Source: Gnetum montanum (Eukaryota > Streptophyta > Gnetopsida > Gnetales > Gnetaceae). From it: 64,000 bases of DNA. The translations under genes and the position numbers were made by a program. The notes beneath the pieces were generated by a model. It was not told the origin of the DNA and did no database searches. It was given only the letters and a program-made list of their open reading frames with translations. Position 1 is the stretch's first letter; the number at the start of each line of letters is the position of its first letter. Where the stretch lies: positions 723,410 through 787,409 of the forward strand of contig MNCI01023453.1 in assembly GCA_015680685.1 (NCBI GenBank). The letters run 5' to 3'. This document shows, piece after piece, positions 1 to 10,330 of this stretch.

Positions 1-111
1 ATAATTACCTTTTAACATAATTAGTGAAGGAGACGTAGAATATACGATTACATCGACATGCCCAACACATCATATCAATCTTTGAAAATTAAAGAAGCTA
101 CTCAACTGTTA
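1..111. other. Left edge, no feature recognised
   Basis: AT-rich sequence without a coding pattern. By position it should be the spacer between the protease (outside the window) and the boundary repeats of copy 1. Confidence 0.4.
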
Positions 112-385
112 AAACGACTACTCGTCCGAAATGACGTTAAATTACTACTCATCTGAAATGATGTTAAACTACTACTTGTCCAAAATGACGTTAAAATATC
201 AAGCGTCCGCAATGATGTTAACCTAGCCATGGCCAGAAACGGTTGGTTCCTTTTTTAAAAGAAAACAAAGAAATACAAATTCACCAAAAACAACTACAAT
301 CTCCACTTTCTCTTCGACAAAGATACAATAGTCTATCATGACTTTAAACTGACATGTCTAGCCCGAAATGGCTTTAAACTAGGGC
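112..385 (+). repeat. Boundary repeat cluster left of antisense gene, copy 1
   Basis: Four diverged units of about 28 bp at 114-222, each with the pattern ACTACTCGTCCGAAATGACG then TTAAA. Two more at 338-385 contain GACTTTAAACTG and GGCTTTAAACTAGGGCAC. They belong to the same family as the CTATGACTATAAACTAGCA repeats found after integrase and on the other side of the antisense gene. Confidence 0.6.
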
Positions 386-689
386 ACAGTATACCACCAA
401 TTCTACTAAAATTTTGCTACGTCATTATCGTTTACATTTTGCAGGTTATAATGCTCATCTCATATTTTGCTAAACGAAGTTACAATTTACATTTATGCTC
501 ACAAAGAAACTTGAAAAAAGTAAAACATAAATATATAAATATATGTAAGATGGAGTGTTAGTACAGTAATAGAATAACAACATATTACACCAGGATCATG
601 TTACATTTATCTTCACGTATTCCAAAACCAACAAAAAAAATAACAAACTAGTAAAGAAATGACAAGGTTGACAAGACGAAGAAGCTAAA
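386..689. other. Spacer downstream of antisense gene, copy 1
   Basis: AT-rich, with a short TA-rich run near 528-546 (ATATATAAATATATG). On the - strand this would be the 3' UTR and terminator region of the antisense gene. No coding signal seen. Confidence 0.35.
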
Positions 690-780
690 TCATGCACTAG
701 TGTTAGGAGGGGGTTGGTCTCCAAAATCCTCTATGTCATCAGCTCTCGTCCCACTAGGGCCAGCCTCATCACCACCACAT
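690..780 (-). pseudogene. Terminal exon of antisense gene, copy 1
   Basis: After acceptor TTCATGATAAAG the frame reads CGGDEAGPSGTRADDIEDFG then a Pro-rich end and TGA at 690-692. The same Gly/Ser/Pro/acidic tail ends the gene in copy 2 (DDDDDDASPHPPLDAPLAS) and element 3 (DGASPSGRAKEERPPPTSS). This fixes the 3' end of the gene in all three. The exact phase across the last intron is uncertain. Confidence 0.55.
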
Positions 781-904
781 CTTTATCATGAAGAGAAAAC
801 AAAACAACAAAATGAGTAAGCACAAAAAAAAAGGTAAAAGAGAGAAAAAACACTAAAGAGAAATGATGACTGAAAGTAATCAAATAATGCAAGCAATAAA
901 ATAC

Positions 905-1687
905 TCATAGGTGGGGAAGGCCTGAGATTAGCCTCTAGGTGCCATAGAATCTCTTCTTCGGACATGCATGCCCAGTCCTTCTCAAGTCTGAGGTCGATGT
1001 TAGCGAAGGTTTTACCCTTGTCCATGCAAGACCAGGAGGGGCACTCAAGAGAAAACATACTGGTTGAAGCTTCCCCAGAGGTAGTGGTGATGGATCTCTC
1101 AGGAGATCCCTCCACTTTTGTATATTCAACAAACTTCTCATAGGAAGAGCGCAAACCTAACCCCTCCACGAACATCTCCAATCGATGACGTTCCACTGAT
1201 TCCTCTTTGAACCATTTTTTATATTGATGCTTATGATCTTTCTGATCTTGGCCCCATTTATGCACTTTGAACACGAAGGACTTCCAGTGATGACACTTCC
1301 TATTCAACAAATCCATTTGGGCCCTCTGTTCGGCCAAATCCCGAATCGACCGCACCTTGCTATTCAAGCTTGCCCAATAACGTGCATAGGTGATCTTGGA
1401 TGTACGCCTGGTACTATCACATGCCAATCTAGCAGAAGAAAAATCATAATGCACTTTCAAGTCATTCCTCTCCTCTATTATCTTCCCCAAATTTTCCTTC
1501 AATGATTGAATTTCAAGCCATAACTATTCAATTGAGTGCCTACAGGTCCAGAGAGAGTTGGCATTTGAGACAACACAACCTAAAACTGCATCATAAATCC
1601 CTCTTGGGATCTACTCAATATCTTTGGGCAATTCTAGGAGACCATAAATGTGCATAGCCTCATAAGTACTCCATTGAAGCTTTGCAC
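905..1687 (-). pseudogene. Exon: coiled coil, copy 1
   Basis: Opens with KLQWSTYEAMHIYGLLELP after acceptor GTTTGTACTTGTAG. A long charged helix follows: KENLGKIIEERNDLKVHYDF, ITYARYWASLNSKVRSIRD, KWFKEESVERHRLEMFVEGL. The spacing of hydrophobics suggests a coiled coil and hence oligomerisation. It aligns with 36860-37777 (YARYWLAIHWKNEV, LKEESIECCHHEM) and more weakly with 18900-19490. Confidence 0.6.
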
Positions 1688-1783
1688 CTACAAGTACAAA
1701 CATTTCATATATATAAGCCAACCAGAGACCTCCAATAGATGCAAAAACACAATGAACTCAGGCGCTTCATATAAAGAACACAC

Positions 1784-2367
1784 CTAATTCAGGATGAGCC
1801 TATCTTAGATGAGCAAGAACATCGTTGATGATCCCAGTAAAAACGTCTATTTTATTAGGCATCTCAGGCCATGGACTCAATGTATCAGTGGATCTTAAAT
1901 CTACATGAGAAGGCATCTCAATTGGGGCCTCAAACTCTGATTCACCCACCTGAGATGTAGGTGCTTCAGGTACCTTAGCATCCATGTCTGATGTCAAGAA
2001 AAGCCATGATAATCAAAAAAATGGATAAAAATAGAAAGATAAGAAATGCAAATCAAACTAACAAGACTTACCAAGTGGCCCTTTGCTGGTCAACTCAGGC
2101 GGATCACCAAGGTGTAGAGACCCATCAAAGAAATTGTCAAAACACCTTTATCCTCGCTTGAGTGCTTAAGGGCATATAAAGCCTTAGCAAGTGTTGCTTC
2201 CATAGTACCCATCTAATCCTCTTCCTATAAGATGGGAATATCTTCAACTATCTCTTCTCTCATATCCTCCTCTTCATCACACCCAGTGGTGACTACTTCA
2301 GGTTCACCCATTAGAGCTAATCCTTCCCTTTCCCTCTTGGCGGTATCCTCCATTAGCATCAATAAAT
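1784..2367 (-). pseudogene. Two small exons, acidic linker, copy 1
   Basis: The exon at 2367-2072 contains a strongly acidic stretch (CDEEEDMREEIVEDIPIL). The exon at 1987-1784 reads MDAKVPEAPTSQVGESEFEA. Splice sites seen: acceptor CTTTAG at 2368, donor GTAAGT at 2066-2071, acceptor TTGACATCAG at 1988, donor GTGTGT at 1778-1783. The first of the two has a counterpart in element 3 starting at 38325. Confidence 0.5.
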
Positions 2368-2453
2368 CTAAAGTTAGAATGATGTAATAGGCATACATGT
2401 TTAAGAAAATAAGTAAATTCAAGAGGTGAAAGTGAAAATAATAAACTACTTAC

Positions 2454-3500
2454 CCACTCTTGGCAAGGTGAATTGAATCTTCTTAGCCCTCCGTGGCCTC
2501 ACCTCCATGGCAGGATCTCTTGGATGCTCACCTCTTCTTACCTTAGCCTTGGCCTTCCCGATGGTGTCCTGGATCAAGCACTCAGCTCTCCTAACACTTG
2601 TGTGTAGTGGGGGAGGATCCAATCTTAGGCTATCACGCGAATGGTGGGAATGACTAGCTATGCCCCCTATTGTGATAGAGACTGACTCCTCGACACCTTC
2701 AGGTGGATCTTGGCATCTGGTGGTGTCAAATAGGTGACATATCTAGGGGTGAGACAACTATGAGTGGTCCCTTAACACATAATGGGTATCTCCATAAACC
2801 ACTAAGAACTCAGCAAACCTATAGAGATAGCTTGCAAAAAAGGCAAAGGTGAAGTGGGACCTAGCATCAACATTAGAGCGTAGCCTAATGATCTCTCCAT
2901 AGAGACCCAATACAAGGAACTATGCCCAATCATAACGCATACTAGTCTCTAAGACTGAATGCATAACACGTGCAGACTCCACCCCAAGACTTCTCTCTTG
3001 AGAAAGAGACTTAGAAAATGCTCGAGCTCTAATGAGTGGGTACATAAAGTTTACCTTTGCCAAGCGAGTATTATCCTGCATGGCGAAGCCCTTAGGACCT
3101 TGCGGTATGCCTAGTCAATCTTCAAGTTCCTTGATCACACGCCCCTCTCTAGTTCCCCTATCTACTACCACCTTAACACCATTAGCTGGCACACCGAAAA
3201 GATCAGAAAAGAATTCAACAGTGAGGTGGAAAGACACCTTCACTCCCTGAACTTGTGTAGTAAAAAAGGAGACGTCATCGTTAAAAGAGTCAACGATGGA
3301 AATCATCTCAGTCACAAGAACATTAGGAGTCAAGGCGGTAAACAAGTCCAGTAGGCCTACGTGGGTAAGGCAGTTGACGATTTGTTCGAGTGCCTTCTTG
3401 TGCAACCACCATTGTAACTCTTCTGTCTCTACAAACTTCATACAGAGGGTAGCCTCAGTGCGCTTGGATAAGATGGTAACCTCATCAAGGGGAACGACCT
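2454..3500 (-). pseudogene. Exon: 'putative plant transposon protein'-like domain, copy 1
   Basis: Reads LTHVGLLDLFTALTP, VTEMISIVDSFNDDVSFF, VQGVKVSF and FFSDLFGVPANG, later LGLYGEIIRLRSNVDARSHF and FFASYLYRFAEFLVVYG. The V-x-G-V-x-V-S-F followed by an LFG-V-P turn, then a mostly helical second half, resembles the domain usually annotated in plants as 'putative plant transposon protein'. Matching exons are at 20100-21180 and 38435-39493. The acceptor CTTTTCTACAG and donor GTAAGT (2448-2453) are canonical. The assignment is by eye only. Confidence 0.55.
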
Positions 3501-3598
3501 CTGTAGAAAAGACACAGGAGACATTGAGAAAAAATTAAGAATATAATAAGAAATGATTTAACAAAAATGAAAATCAAGCTTGGAACATGATCATTTAC

Positions 3599-3869
3599 CA
3601 CTAACAAATGAAGTAGGTACACTTGCTGCAGGATCAATCGTTTGAGGAAAAATGGGCCCATAAGGAGAACAATCCTCATGTAGCCAGCCACGAACTTGAC
3701 AATGTTCAAAGGACCTAGAGAACTACCTAGGATAACTGACAATAGCATCCTTGATCTGGCCTAGCACCACAACAAGAAGTGTGGGGCCCATCATGAACGT
3801 CTCCAAGGCTTTGCGGGCTATGACAAGTCCGCTATCATCCTCATGTAATCCATGTTCAGCGAAATGGGG
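3599..3869 (-). pseudogene. Exon: linker, copy 1
   Basis: Reads FAEHGLHEDDSGLVIARKAL, then ETFMMGPTLLVVVLGQIK and a W-rich tail (RGWLHED). Aligns with 39590-39861 (NEQGLHDEKDALALTHTALE) and with the region around 21480-21620. The acceptor is TTTTTTTTCGCAAG; the donor is GTAAAT at 3593-3598, matched by GTAAGT at the same place in element 3. The family is not known. Confidence 0.6.
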
Positions 3870-3954
3870 CTTGCGAAAAAAAAGGGTATTCATACGTAAA
3901 AAATGATTATAAAACTAAGAGAACCAAAGTTAATACACGTATAAAAGAGCATAC

Positions 3955-4405
3955 TTGTCTACTCGGTATACTGTTCCAAGTGGATTTTGGAACAGTGTAT
4001 GTACACGGTAAGCTAGAAACAATGTGCTACTACTGTTGTAATGGCTACAAGACAGAAATCCCCACACATGAGTTAAAGAGCATGTAGATCTAGGACCTTC
4101 GAGAATGCCTCCCTCGACTGCATATAGCCCCTCATCTATGTCAACAATGAAAGCTAACACACCTCGTGTTGAGCCAGCCAACATGGTCTCAACAATATCA
4201 CGAGTCAGCTGCTCGCTCAAATGAGACCATATGACAATGCTGAAATTCTGCAAAATAAATGATAAAAAGGCACCAGCATTCAGATGAAACCATATTACGT
4301 GAGCCTCGATCCGCATGTCATAACCGGACATTTTATGTTCCAGAGGGTAGAACCAAGATAGCATACCAACAAGTTCAACCACAAGGAGAAAAGGCTTAGG
4401 CCCCC
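3955..4405 (-). pseudogene. Exon: FCP1/NIF-like HAD domain, copy 1
   Basis: The exon reads KPFLLVVELVGML, then VIWFHLNAGAFLSFILQNFS and IVIWSHLSEQ. This is the layout of FCP1/NLI-interacting-factor phosphatases: a hydrophobic strand with motif I (normally D-L-D/N-G), then R/L-P-G-x-x-x-F-L and a second strand ending in W-S/T. The nucleophilic Asp of motif I is Glu (codon GAA) here, so phosphatase activity would not be expected. The exon ends with TLFLAYRVHTLFQNP, which is conserved in the two other copies. The acceptor is a T-rich tract plus AG at about 4406; the donor is GTATGC at 3949-3954. Confidence 0.6.
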
Positions 4406-4807
4406 TACATAGAGCCAAAACCTCATGTAAGTAACTTAAAACATGAAAAATACATAAACTAAAAAAGGAATAAATAAATAAGAAAATAAAACCCAACAAG
4501 TAACTAACATCCAACATGCACATAAGTTCACCCCTTGGGACTAGAACTCCAATGCTTATTTGGTGCATCTAATGCTCAATGGGGAACATTGGAATCCACT
4601 AGGCAACACCAATCTTAAAAGGACAACGTTTGCAAAAAACAAGATTGCCATAATGGTTCAAGTTACCAAAAATCATCACATCTACAAGTGGAAAGTATCA
4701 CATAGTTCACAATACTTTAAATCTTGTAGCTCACATTGTGCACAAAAGGAACTCACACATGATAAATCAATTGGGTTGCAACTAGAGACGGTGGTAATCT
4801 ACGATAA

Positions 4808-4905
4808 GGGTTACTCATGCTACAGGAGGGTTACTCATGCCACAGGAGGGTTACCCACACCTTAGTAGGGTTACTCACACCACAGAAGGGTTACTCACAC
4901 CGCAT
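4808..4905 (+). repeat. 20-bp tandem repeat, five units
   Basis: Five head-to-tail units of exactly 20 bp with consensus GGGTTACTCAYGCYACAGGA. Unit starts at 4811, 4831, 4851, 4871 and 4891 counting from TTACTCA. Confidence 0.85.
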
Positions 4906-5511
4906 AAGAAATTGGCAATGCAATAACCGTTACTGAAGATAAAAAGCTACGCTGCAAGGTAGCCACTAACATTTCCAATAGCAGTTCACTGCCCCAAAAC
5001 AAACCCTCACACTGTAACAAGGACAGTCCCTCATGTTTCCCTTATCCACAATCATTTCAATTACCCCAAAAAATTAGATACAGTTACCCACGATGAAAAG
5101 AGGAAATAATCACACTCCCAAATCAGCAACGCATGCGCTCACACCTTATTTTGGAGGCTAGTAACTCATACTGAAGACATAGCCCTGTGACCTACGCATA
5201 AAATAAAATGAACAGCTTGTGCAACTAACGCTAGAGAGGTGGCCCTGCGATTTATGCTATAATAAATAGTAATTCAAAACCCTAGTTCTCCCAACCCAAA
5301 ACGTAGCTAACAATACCCAAAATGTGGCAGTCCCTACAACTCACGCTACCTATGGGCATGCCCCATGTTTCTCACGCTAGCCCAAAAATTAGAGGTAGGA
5401 ATCAAAACAGTAGCCCCAAATCCAGAATAAAAAAAATGAAACAAAAATGCATCAAAATGTAACCAAGAATGTATCAAAGCTACAGCAAAACTGCACTAAA
5501 ATGTGATAATT

Positions 5512-5603
5512 TTAGGGCCACTCACGTTGTAATTTTAGGATCACTCACATTGCATTTTTAGGGCCACTCATGCTACAATTTTAGGGCCACTCACGCTACA
5601 ATC
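5512..5603 (+). repeat. 22-23 bp tandem repeat, four units
   Basis: Four units of the pattern TTTTAGGGCCACTCACGCTA then CAA. They share the CTCAYGCT core with the 20-bp array upstream. Confidence 0.8.
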
Positions 5604-6324
5604 ATGAATTAAAATAGAACACAAACACCTTGGAACATAGGGAGAAAATGTAATCACTCTCAACACAACAGAAGATCTCCCACAAACACCAAAAATCTAT
5701 GGCTCCTACAACTCACGTTGCCACTCGTTGATGTTACGCCACACAAAACAAAAAAGAACAGAAAAGGAGGGAAGGAATAAACCTCCGTAGGGTTCCAACA
5801 CATGAAGAAATCCTAGGCTGTGGAAGGCATTGGAGCAGTTCCTCGCTCTCCTCCATAAACGCCAAGCTTGCCTACTTCTTCCCCTTTCCCTATTCCTACT
5901 TTCCCTTGCCCTTCATCCTTCTCACGCTGTGTCTTCTTAGCCGCCCACATTTCTGGTTACTCATGCTGTGTGGGGTTTCTAGTTACTCACGCTATGTGGG
6001 GTTTCTGGTTGCTCACACTAGCCCATGCTTTGCACTGGTCCTTTAAACTCATGCTATGTTCATTTACTTACGCTTACGCTACATTTGTGGCCATTTTACC
6101 CCACTTGGTAACTATGTGGCACCCTGTCCTATTTCCATTTATTTATTTTTAGTTTATTCTTGTTCTCCAAAAGTAATTACTTCTTTTTGTTCCTTTCGTG
6201 CATGTTTATTAAGTTTTGCAAAATAACCCATGCATTTAGACAAAAAAAAGGGAAAATCCAAAAAAAATCCAATAGTCACAAAAAAATCATAATACTTGTA
6301 TATACTTGGAACATGAATGGCAGA

Positions 6325-6400
6325 TGACCCGGTATGGCCTTAAACTGCCACACCTAGCCTGAGCAAGGCCTAAAATTGCCAAGCGTTGGTATAGGATGAT
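6325..6400 (+). repeat. Boundary repeats right of antisense region, copy 1
   Basis: Two diverged units, GTATGGCCTTAAACTGCCAC and AGGCCTAAAATTGCCAAG, of the family seen at 112-385, 10006-10330 and 42583-42707. They end about 80 bp before the RT reading frame opens. Confidence 0.55.
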
Positions 6401-6839
6401 AAACTATTCGCCACGTGCCTTTGTTGCATTGAGATGTAGAAATTAACTTTACAAGAAATAGCAACTCACCCTTGCTCATGTGGCTCCAAATTTAATTGGC
6501 AGGGGAAAACGCATGGATAGCAAGCATCTCTTTTCACCATTGTCTATCGATGGACCACATGGGGCCATTCAACGAGAAGTCAATCTAGAATCCATTGATC
6601 TAGATTCATCATCAATTTATGATAATTTCGTGGCATCCACTCAAGGAACATTAGACTACCTTGAGGATATGACTAAAAATTTGGACTTAGAAGCCAACAA
6701 CATCATTGAGGATCCCCTTGTCGAAGTCCCTATAGCCATGTCTAGTGGCGAGGTTAAAACATTAAAAATAAGTACTCTACTAAATCCACAAATTGCCAAT
6801 GACATTACACAAGTGCTAAAGAATAATATCAAAACATTC

Positions 6840-7650
6840 GCTTGGTCGTACACAGATATGCCAGGACTAGACCCTCGCATCATCCAACATAACATCATCC
6901 TCGATGAAAAACTTAGACCATTAAAGCAAAAGGCACATAAGGTTAGGACTGAGGTAGCGTTGGCAGTTTGTAACAAAATCACAAAGCTCTATCAGGTTGG
7001 CTTTATCTGAGCTGTTGATTATGTCAATCGGGTATCCAACATTGTTGTAGTCCCTAAGAAAAACGGTAGCATTCGCATATGTATTGACTTCCGTGACCTC
7101 AACGTAGCCACTATAAAGGATGACTTCTCCATACCTAGTATCGACCAACTCGTTGACTCAACTACTGGGCACGCATTATTATCCTTTATGGACAGATTCT
7201 TGGGATAATCAGGATCAACCCAGAACACCAACTCAGGACGACCTTCATGACACCTTGGGGCACATTCTGTTATACTATGATGCCATTTGGTCTGAAAAAT
7301 TTAGGTGCCACATATCAATAGGAAATGACATATATATTTAATGATTACATGCTTGATTCACTCAATGATTATATAAACAACATCGTGGTCAAGTCCAAAA
7401 CAACCGAAAAACATGTAAAGCACTTAGATTTGGTACTTAAACATTGTCTCAAATACGACCTTAGGCTAAAAACAAAGAAATTCATCTTTGGGGTTAAGAG
7501 GGGAAAAATGCTTGGCTTTGTAGTCTTCAAAACAGGTATATGAGTAGACCCTGATAAGGTTAAGGTAATAACTAGTATGCAACCACCTAGGAACCTTACC
7601 AAATTATGTGGTCTACAAGGTAGACTGCAATTCATTAGACGCTTTATCAC
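6840..7650 (+). pseudogene. Reverse transcriptase domain, copy 1
   Basis: Fingers and palm: AVDYVNRVSNIVVVPKKNGS, CIDFRDLN, DDFSIPSIDQLVD, then FMDRF in place of the usual FMDGF. The frameshift lies near 7200. The catalytic box reads DYINNIVVKS (codons ATA AAC AAC), so both Asp of YxDD are Asn. Thumb: FGVKRGKMLGFVV and the QPPRNLTKLCGLQGRLQFI connection. Confidence 0.85.
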
Positions 7651-7789
7651 GAAGCTAACTCATAAGCTGAAACCCATGCAATATTTACTGCAAAAGAACA
7701 TCCATTTTCAATGGACTCAACAGTGCCAAGAAGCCTTTGAAAACATAAAAATGGAGTTGGCTCAACTGCCAATAGTTCATCCCCCGCAA

Positions 7790-8110
7790 AGCGATAAACC
7801 TTTTTACATCTACCTTGCAACATCTGACACATCTATTGCATTCATGCTTTGCCAAAAATGAGAAGATGGAGCCGAGATCCCCATTTACTATTTAAGACAT
7901 GCCTTGGTTGCCCATGAACAACAATACAACGACATGAAGAGATCATGCTTCACCCTTGTCTTTTCCTTGAAAAAGTGACAACATTACCTCTTCCGCAACC
8001 AAGTCAATATCATTTGCAAAGATAACATGCTTTGAGCTATCACCAACAATATCTATGAATCAATTATGTTAGCTAGATGGAAGGCGATGATTGCAAAGTT
8101 TGGCTTACGT
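7790..8110 (+). pseudogene. RNase H domain, copy 1
   Basis: YLATSDTSIAFMLCQK, then PIYYLRHALVAHEQQYNDMK and FTLVFSLKK, followed by a CKDN motif. This is the Ty3-type RNase H that follows the RT connection. Three in-frame stops interrupt it. Confidence 0.75.
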
Positions 8111-8239
8111 TATGTTGCTCAATCCTTCACTAAGGGTCAAACAAAAGCCAATCAGTTGACTGCATCACCGACACAAGATCAAGTAACAATAAACCTTGAA
8201 TTCCCTGACAAAGATATTAACAGCATAGATGTAGTGCCC

Positions 8240-8610
8240 GATAATTACGATGTAATCATGTACTTTGATGGAGCATCCACCTCCCAAGGGGGAAGTACTG
8301 CAGCCATCATAACATATCCCTAGAAAGAAATTCACCCATTTGCCTATCAACTAAATATCCCTTGCACCAACAATGTGGTGGAGTACGAAGGTCTTCTTAG
8401 AGGTCTTATAGCGACACTAACTTCGGGAATCATACATCTTGTAGTTCGAGGTGACTCATAGTTGGTAATTAATCAAGTCATAGAGATCTACACATGCAAA
8501 GCTCTGCACTTGCAACCATACTGTGACCTAACTAAACACTTACTAAAATAACTAATCAATGTAGACGTGCAACATATTCCTAGGAACGAAAATACCATTG
8601 CCGACGCACT
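8240..8610 (+). pseudogene. Second (archaeal-type) RNase H, copy 1
   Basis: MYFDGASTSQGGSTAAIITY, NNVVEYEGLLRGL, VVRGDS.LVINQV and HIPRNENTIADALA supply the four acidic positions D-E-D-D. A second RNase H between RNase H and integrase is diagnostic for Tat/Ogre chromoviral-outgroup elements of plants. All four acidic residues are present even though stops interrupt the frame. Confidence 0.85.
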
Positions 8611-8899
8611 TGCCACATTAGCCTTGAACATGACACCTGAGATGTTTCATGCATTGCCTAGTTCTATAACAAATTTTGCCAAACCTATGACGAACACTCT
8701 CGATGAAATACCCATAGCATTCGTCAACAGTACAGAAACAATAGAGTGGTACGATGACATGAAAGAGTACCTTCTACGAGGTGAACTGCCACAACATTTG
8801 ACAAGTGCTAAAAAAGACATAGTGTGAAAATGCTCTAGGTAATATGAATTAATAGGAGACACCTTGTGTCACAAGTCCTATGAAGGCATCCTATTGATG

Positions 8900-9984
8900 T
8901 TCATCAATAGCATCGACGGCCAAACGATCATGGAACAGGTTCATAAAGGACTATGTAGAGGGCATATAGCACCCAAAGTAATGGCAATAAAAATTAGATG
9001 TTTGGGCTATTATTAGCCACACATGGAGTATGATTATTTCTCTAGGGTCAGGAAATGCAACATTTTCCAAAGGCACGGTAACCTAATACACGTACCACCT
9101 AATGAGTTGCATACTGTGCAAATCACATGGCCATTCCAAAAATGGGGATTAGATATCATTGGGCCGATAACAACACCATCTTTAGCAAGACATAGTTTCA
9201 TCATCACTGTGACCAAATACTTCACAAAATGGGTAGAAGCTATTCCCCTTATGAAAACCATGTCCAAACATGTTTGCAACTTCATATTAGAAACATCGTA
9301 ACCTGCTTTGGTATCCCAATGACCATAGTCACTGATAATGGGCCACAGTTTAGTAGTATGGATACTAAAAGCTTCTGTGAAAGCCTAGGTATTAAACACT
9401 CATTTTCATCACCAAATTACCCACAGAGAAATGGTCAAGAGGAATCTATGAATAAAAAGATCATCATGGTTCTCAAGAAAATGCTTAATCAGAGCAAGAG
9501 ACGATGGCACGAGCAATTAATCTATGCATTATGGGCATACTGAACAACGCATCGAATGTCCACAGGTAGAACACCATATAGCCTGGTATACGGATCTGAA
9601 GCTGTGTTACCTTTGGAGTTACAAGTTCCCTAGCTACGGATAATGCTCTCTAGTCTCCTTGATGAAAGCCAGAACAATGAACTGTGCATCGCTGACCTTG
9701 ACTCGGTGGAGGAAGAAAGGGTACGAGTGCTTGATCAAATCGAATGGTACCAGAGACAACAACGACAATGTCATCAACATAATCCACATAAGCAGCCAAT
9801 CAAGGAAGGTGACCTAGTTCTCAAGGCAGTCTATGAACACTCAAAGAAATTCTTAGCCAACTAGGAAGGACCTTACTTAGTAACTGAAGCCTATGATAAT
9901 GGAGCATTAAAGCTTGTCAACATGGATGGAAACGAATTGGCCAATCCTACAAATCACATGTACCTGAAACCATTCTACGTCTAA
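8900..9984 (+). pseudogene. Integrase, copy 1
   Basis: Zinc region: EQVHKGLCRGHIAPK and KCNIFQRHGN, where the second Cys of C-x-x-C is Phe. Catalytic core: WGLDIIGPI (Asp), IVTDNGPQF (Asp), NGQEESMNK (Glu), so the D-D-E triad is retained. C-terminal part: GRTPYSLVYGSEAVLPLEL, IEWYQRQQRQ and EGPYLVTEAYDNGALKLVNM. The segment 9023-9543 is open except for one frame change near 9300. Confidence 0.9.
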
Positions 9985-10005
9985 TGATCTTAAGGTACAT
10001 AATGG

Positions 10006-10330
10006 TCCTGGCATCACAACCTAAAACTGATACCACAGAATAGTCCTAGAGCTATGACTTAAAACTAGCACCACAGAATGTCCTGGCGTCATGACAGTAA
10101 ACCAACACCATAGAGCTCTATCTGACATGACACTAAACTACCACAGTCATTCACTAGAGTCCACTAAGACTATAAACTATCTAGCCTCTCCATAGTCCAC
10201 CAAAACTATAAACTAGCATTGCACTGTCTGCTACGATGATAAATTGGTGACGTCCAAAGGATTATGATGTGAAACTAATCCACAACAATCTGATAAGACT
10301 ATAAACTAGCGACATCACCAATAACCTGGC
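10006..10330 (+). repeat. Boundary repeats after integrase, copy 1
   Basis: About nine diverged units of ~30-35 bp with the core CTATGACTATAAACTAGCA, for example CACTAAGACTATAAACTATC at about 10167 and AACTATAAACTAGCATTGC at about 10205. They start about 20 bp after the pol stop. Confidence 0.7.

Larger units (their letters stand above)
690..4405 (-). pseudogene. Antisense multi-exon HAD/coiled-coil gene of copy 1
   Basis: A spliced gene on the strand opposite to gag-pol. Predicted exons on the - strand: 4405-3955 (HAD-like), 3869-3599 (linker), 3500-2454 (transposon-protein-like domain), 2367-2072, 1987-1784, 1687-905 (coiled coil) and 780-690 (tail, stop TGA). Donors are mostly GTAAGT or GTAAAT, and acceptors are T-rich tracts ending in AG (for example CTTTTCTACAG at 3501-3511). 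Exon sequence and several intron positions recur in the related genes at 18504-22172 and 36796-40394. A few in-frame stops (for example near 3115 and 2220) make this copy probably non-functional. A first exon upstream of 4405 is likely; ATG at 5854-5856 (reading MEESEELLQ) is one candidate. The function is unknown. A DNA-binding or anti-silencing role for the element is a guess from context. Confidence 0.7.
4406..6324. promoter_or_regulatory. Word array upstream of antisense gene, copy 1
   Basis: About 20 occurrences of a word close to TTACTCACGCTACA (core CTCAYGCT), scattered from 4811 to 6080. They include two short tandem arrays (4808-4905 and 5512-5603). The region lies where the promoter, 5' UTR or first intron of the - strand gene should be. 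The same core TCATGCT is repeated in U3 of the copy 1 LTR. A possible first coding exon of the - strand gene lies just below 5856. No other coding signal. Confidence 0.5.
6480..9984 (+). pseudogene. pol: Pol of copy 1: RT, RNase H, second RNase H, integrase
   Basis: A continuous Tat-type pol, read through about a dozen stops and one frameshift. The N-terminus holds the RT approach FAWSYTDMPGLDPRIIQHNI. RT follows (VVVPKKNGSIRICIDFRDLN, LLSFMDRFLG). A one-base deletion near 7200 shifts frame before MTPWGTFCYTMMPFGLKNLG. RNase H, a spacer, a second RNase H, the integrase zinc region, the catalytic core and the C-terminal domain follow, ending TAA at 9982-9984. Copies extracellular-free, virus-like-particle-bound genomic RNA to DNA and integrates it (family knowledge). 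It is inactive because of the stops, the frameshift and YINN in place of YxDD. Confidence 0.9.

Noticed and set aside
4808-4905. Regular 20-bp direct repeats resembling a CRISPR-like array
   Set aside because: The units are contiguous without spacers, and the surrounding genome is plainly a plant retrotransposon landscape.
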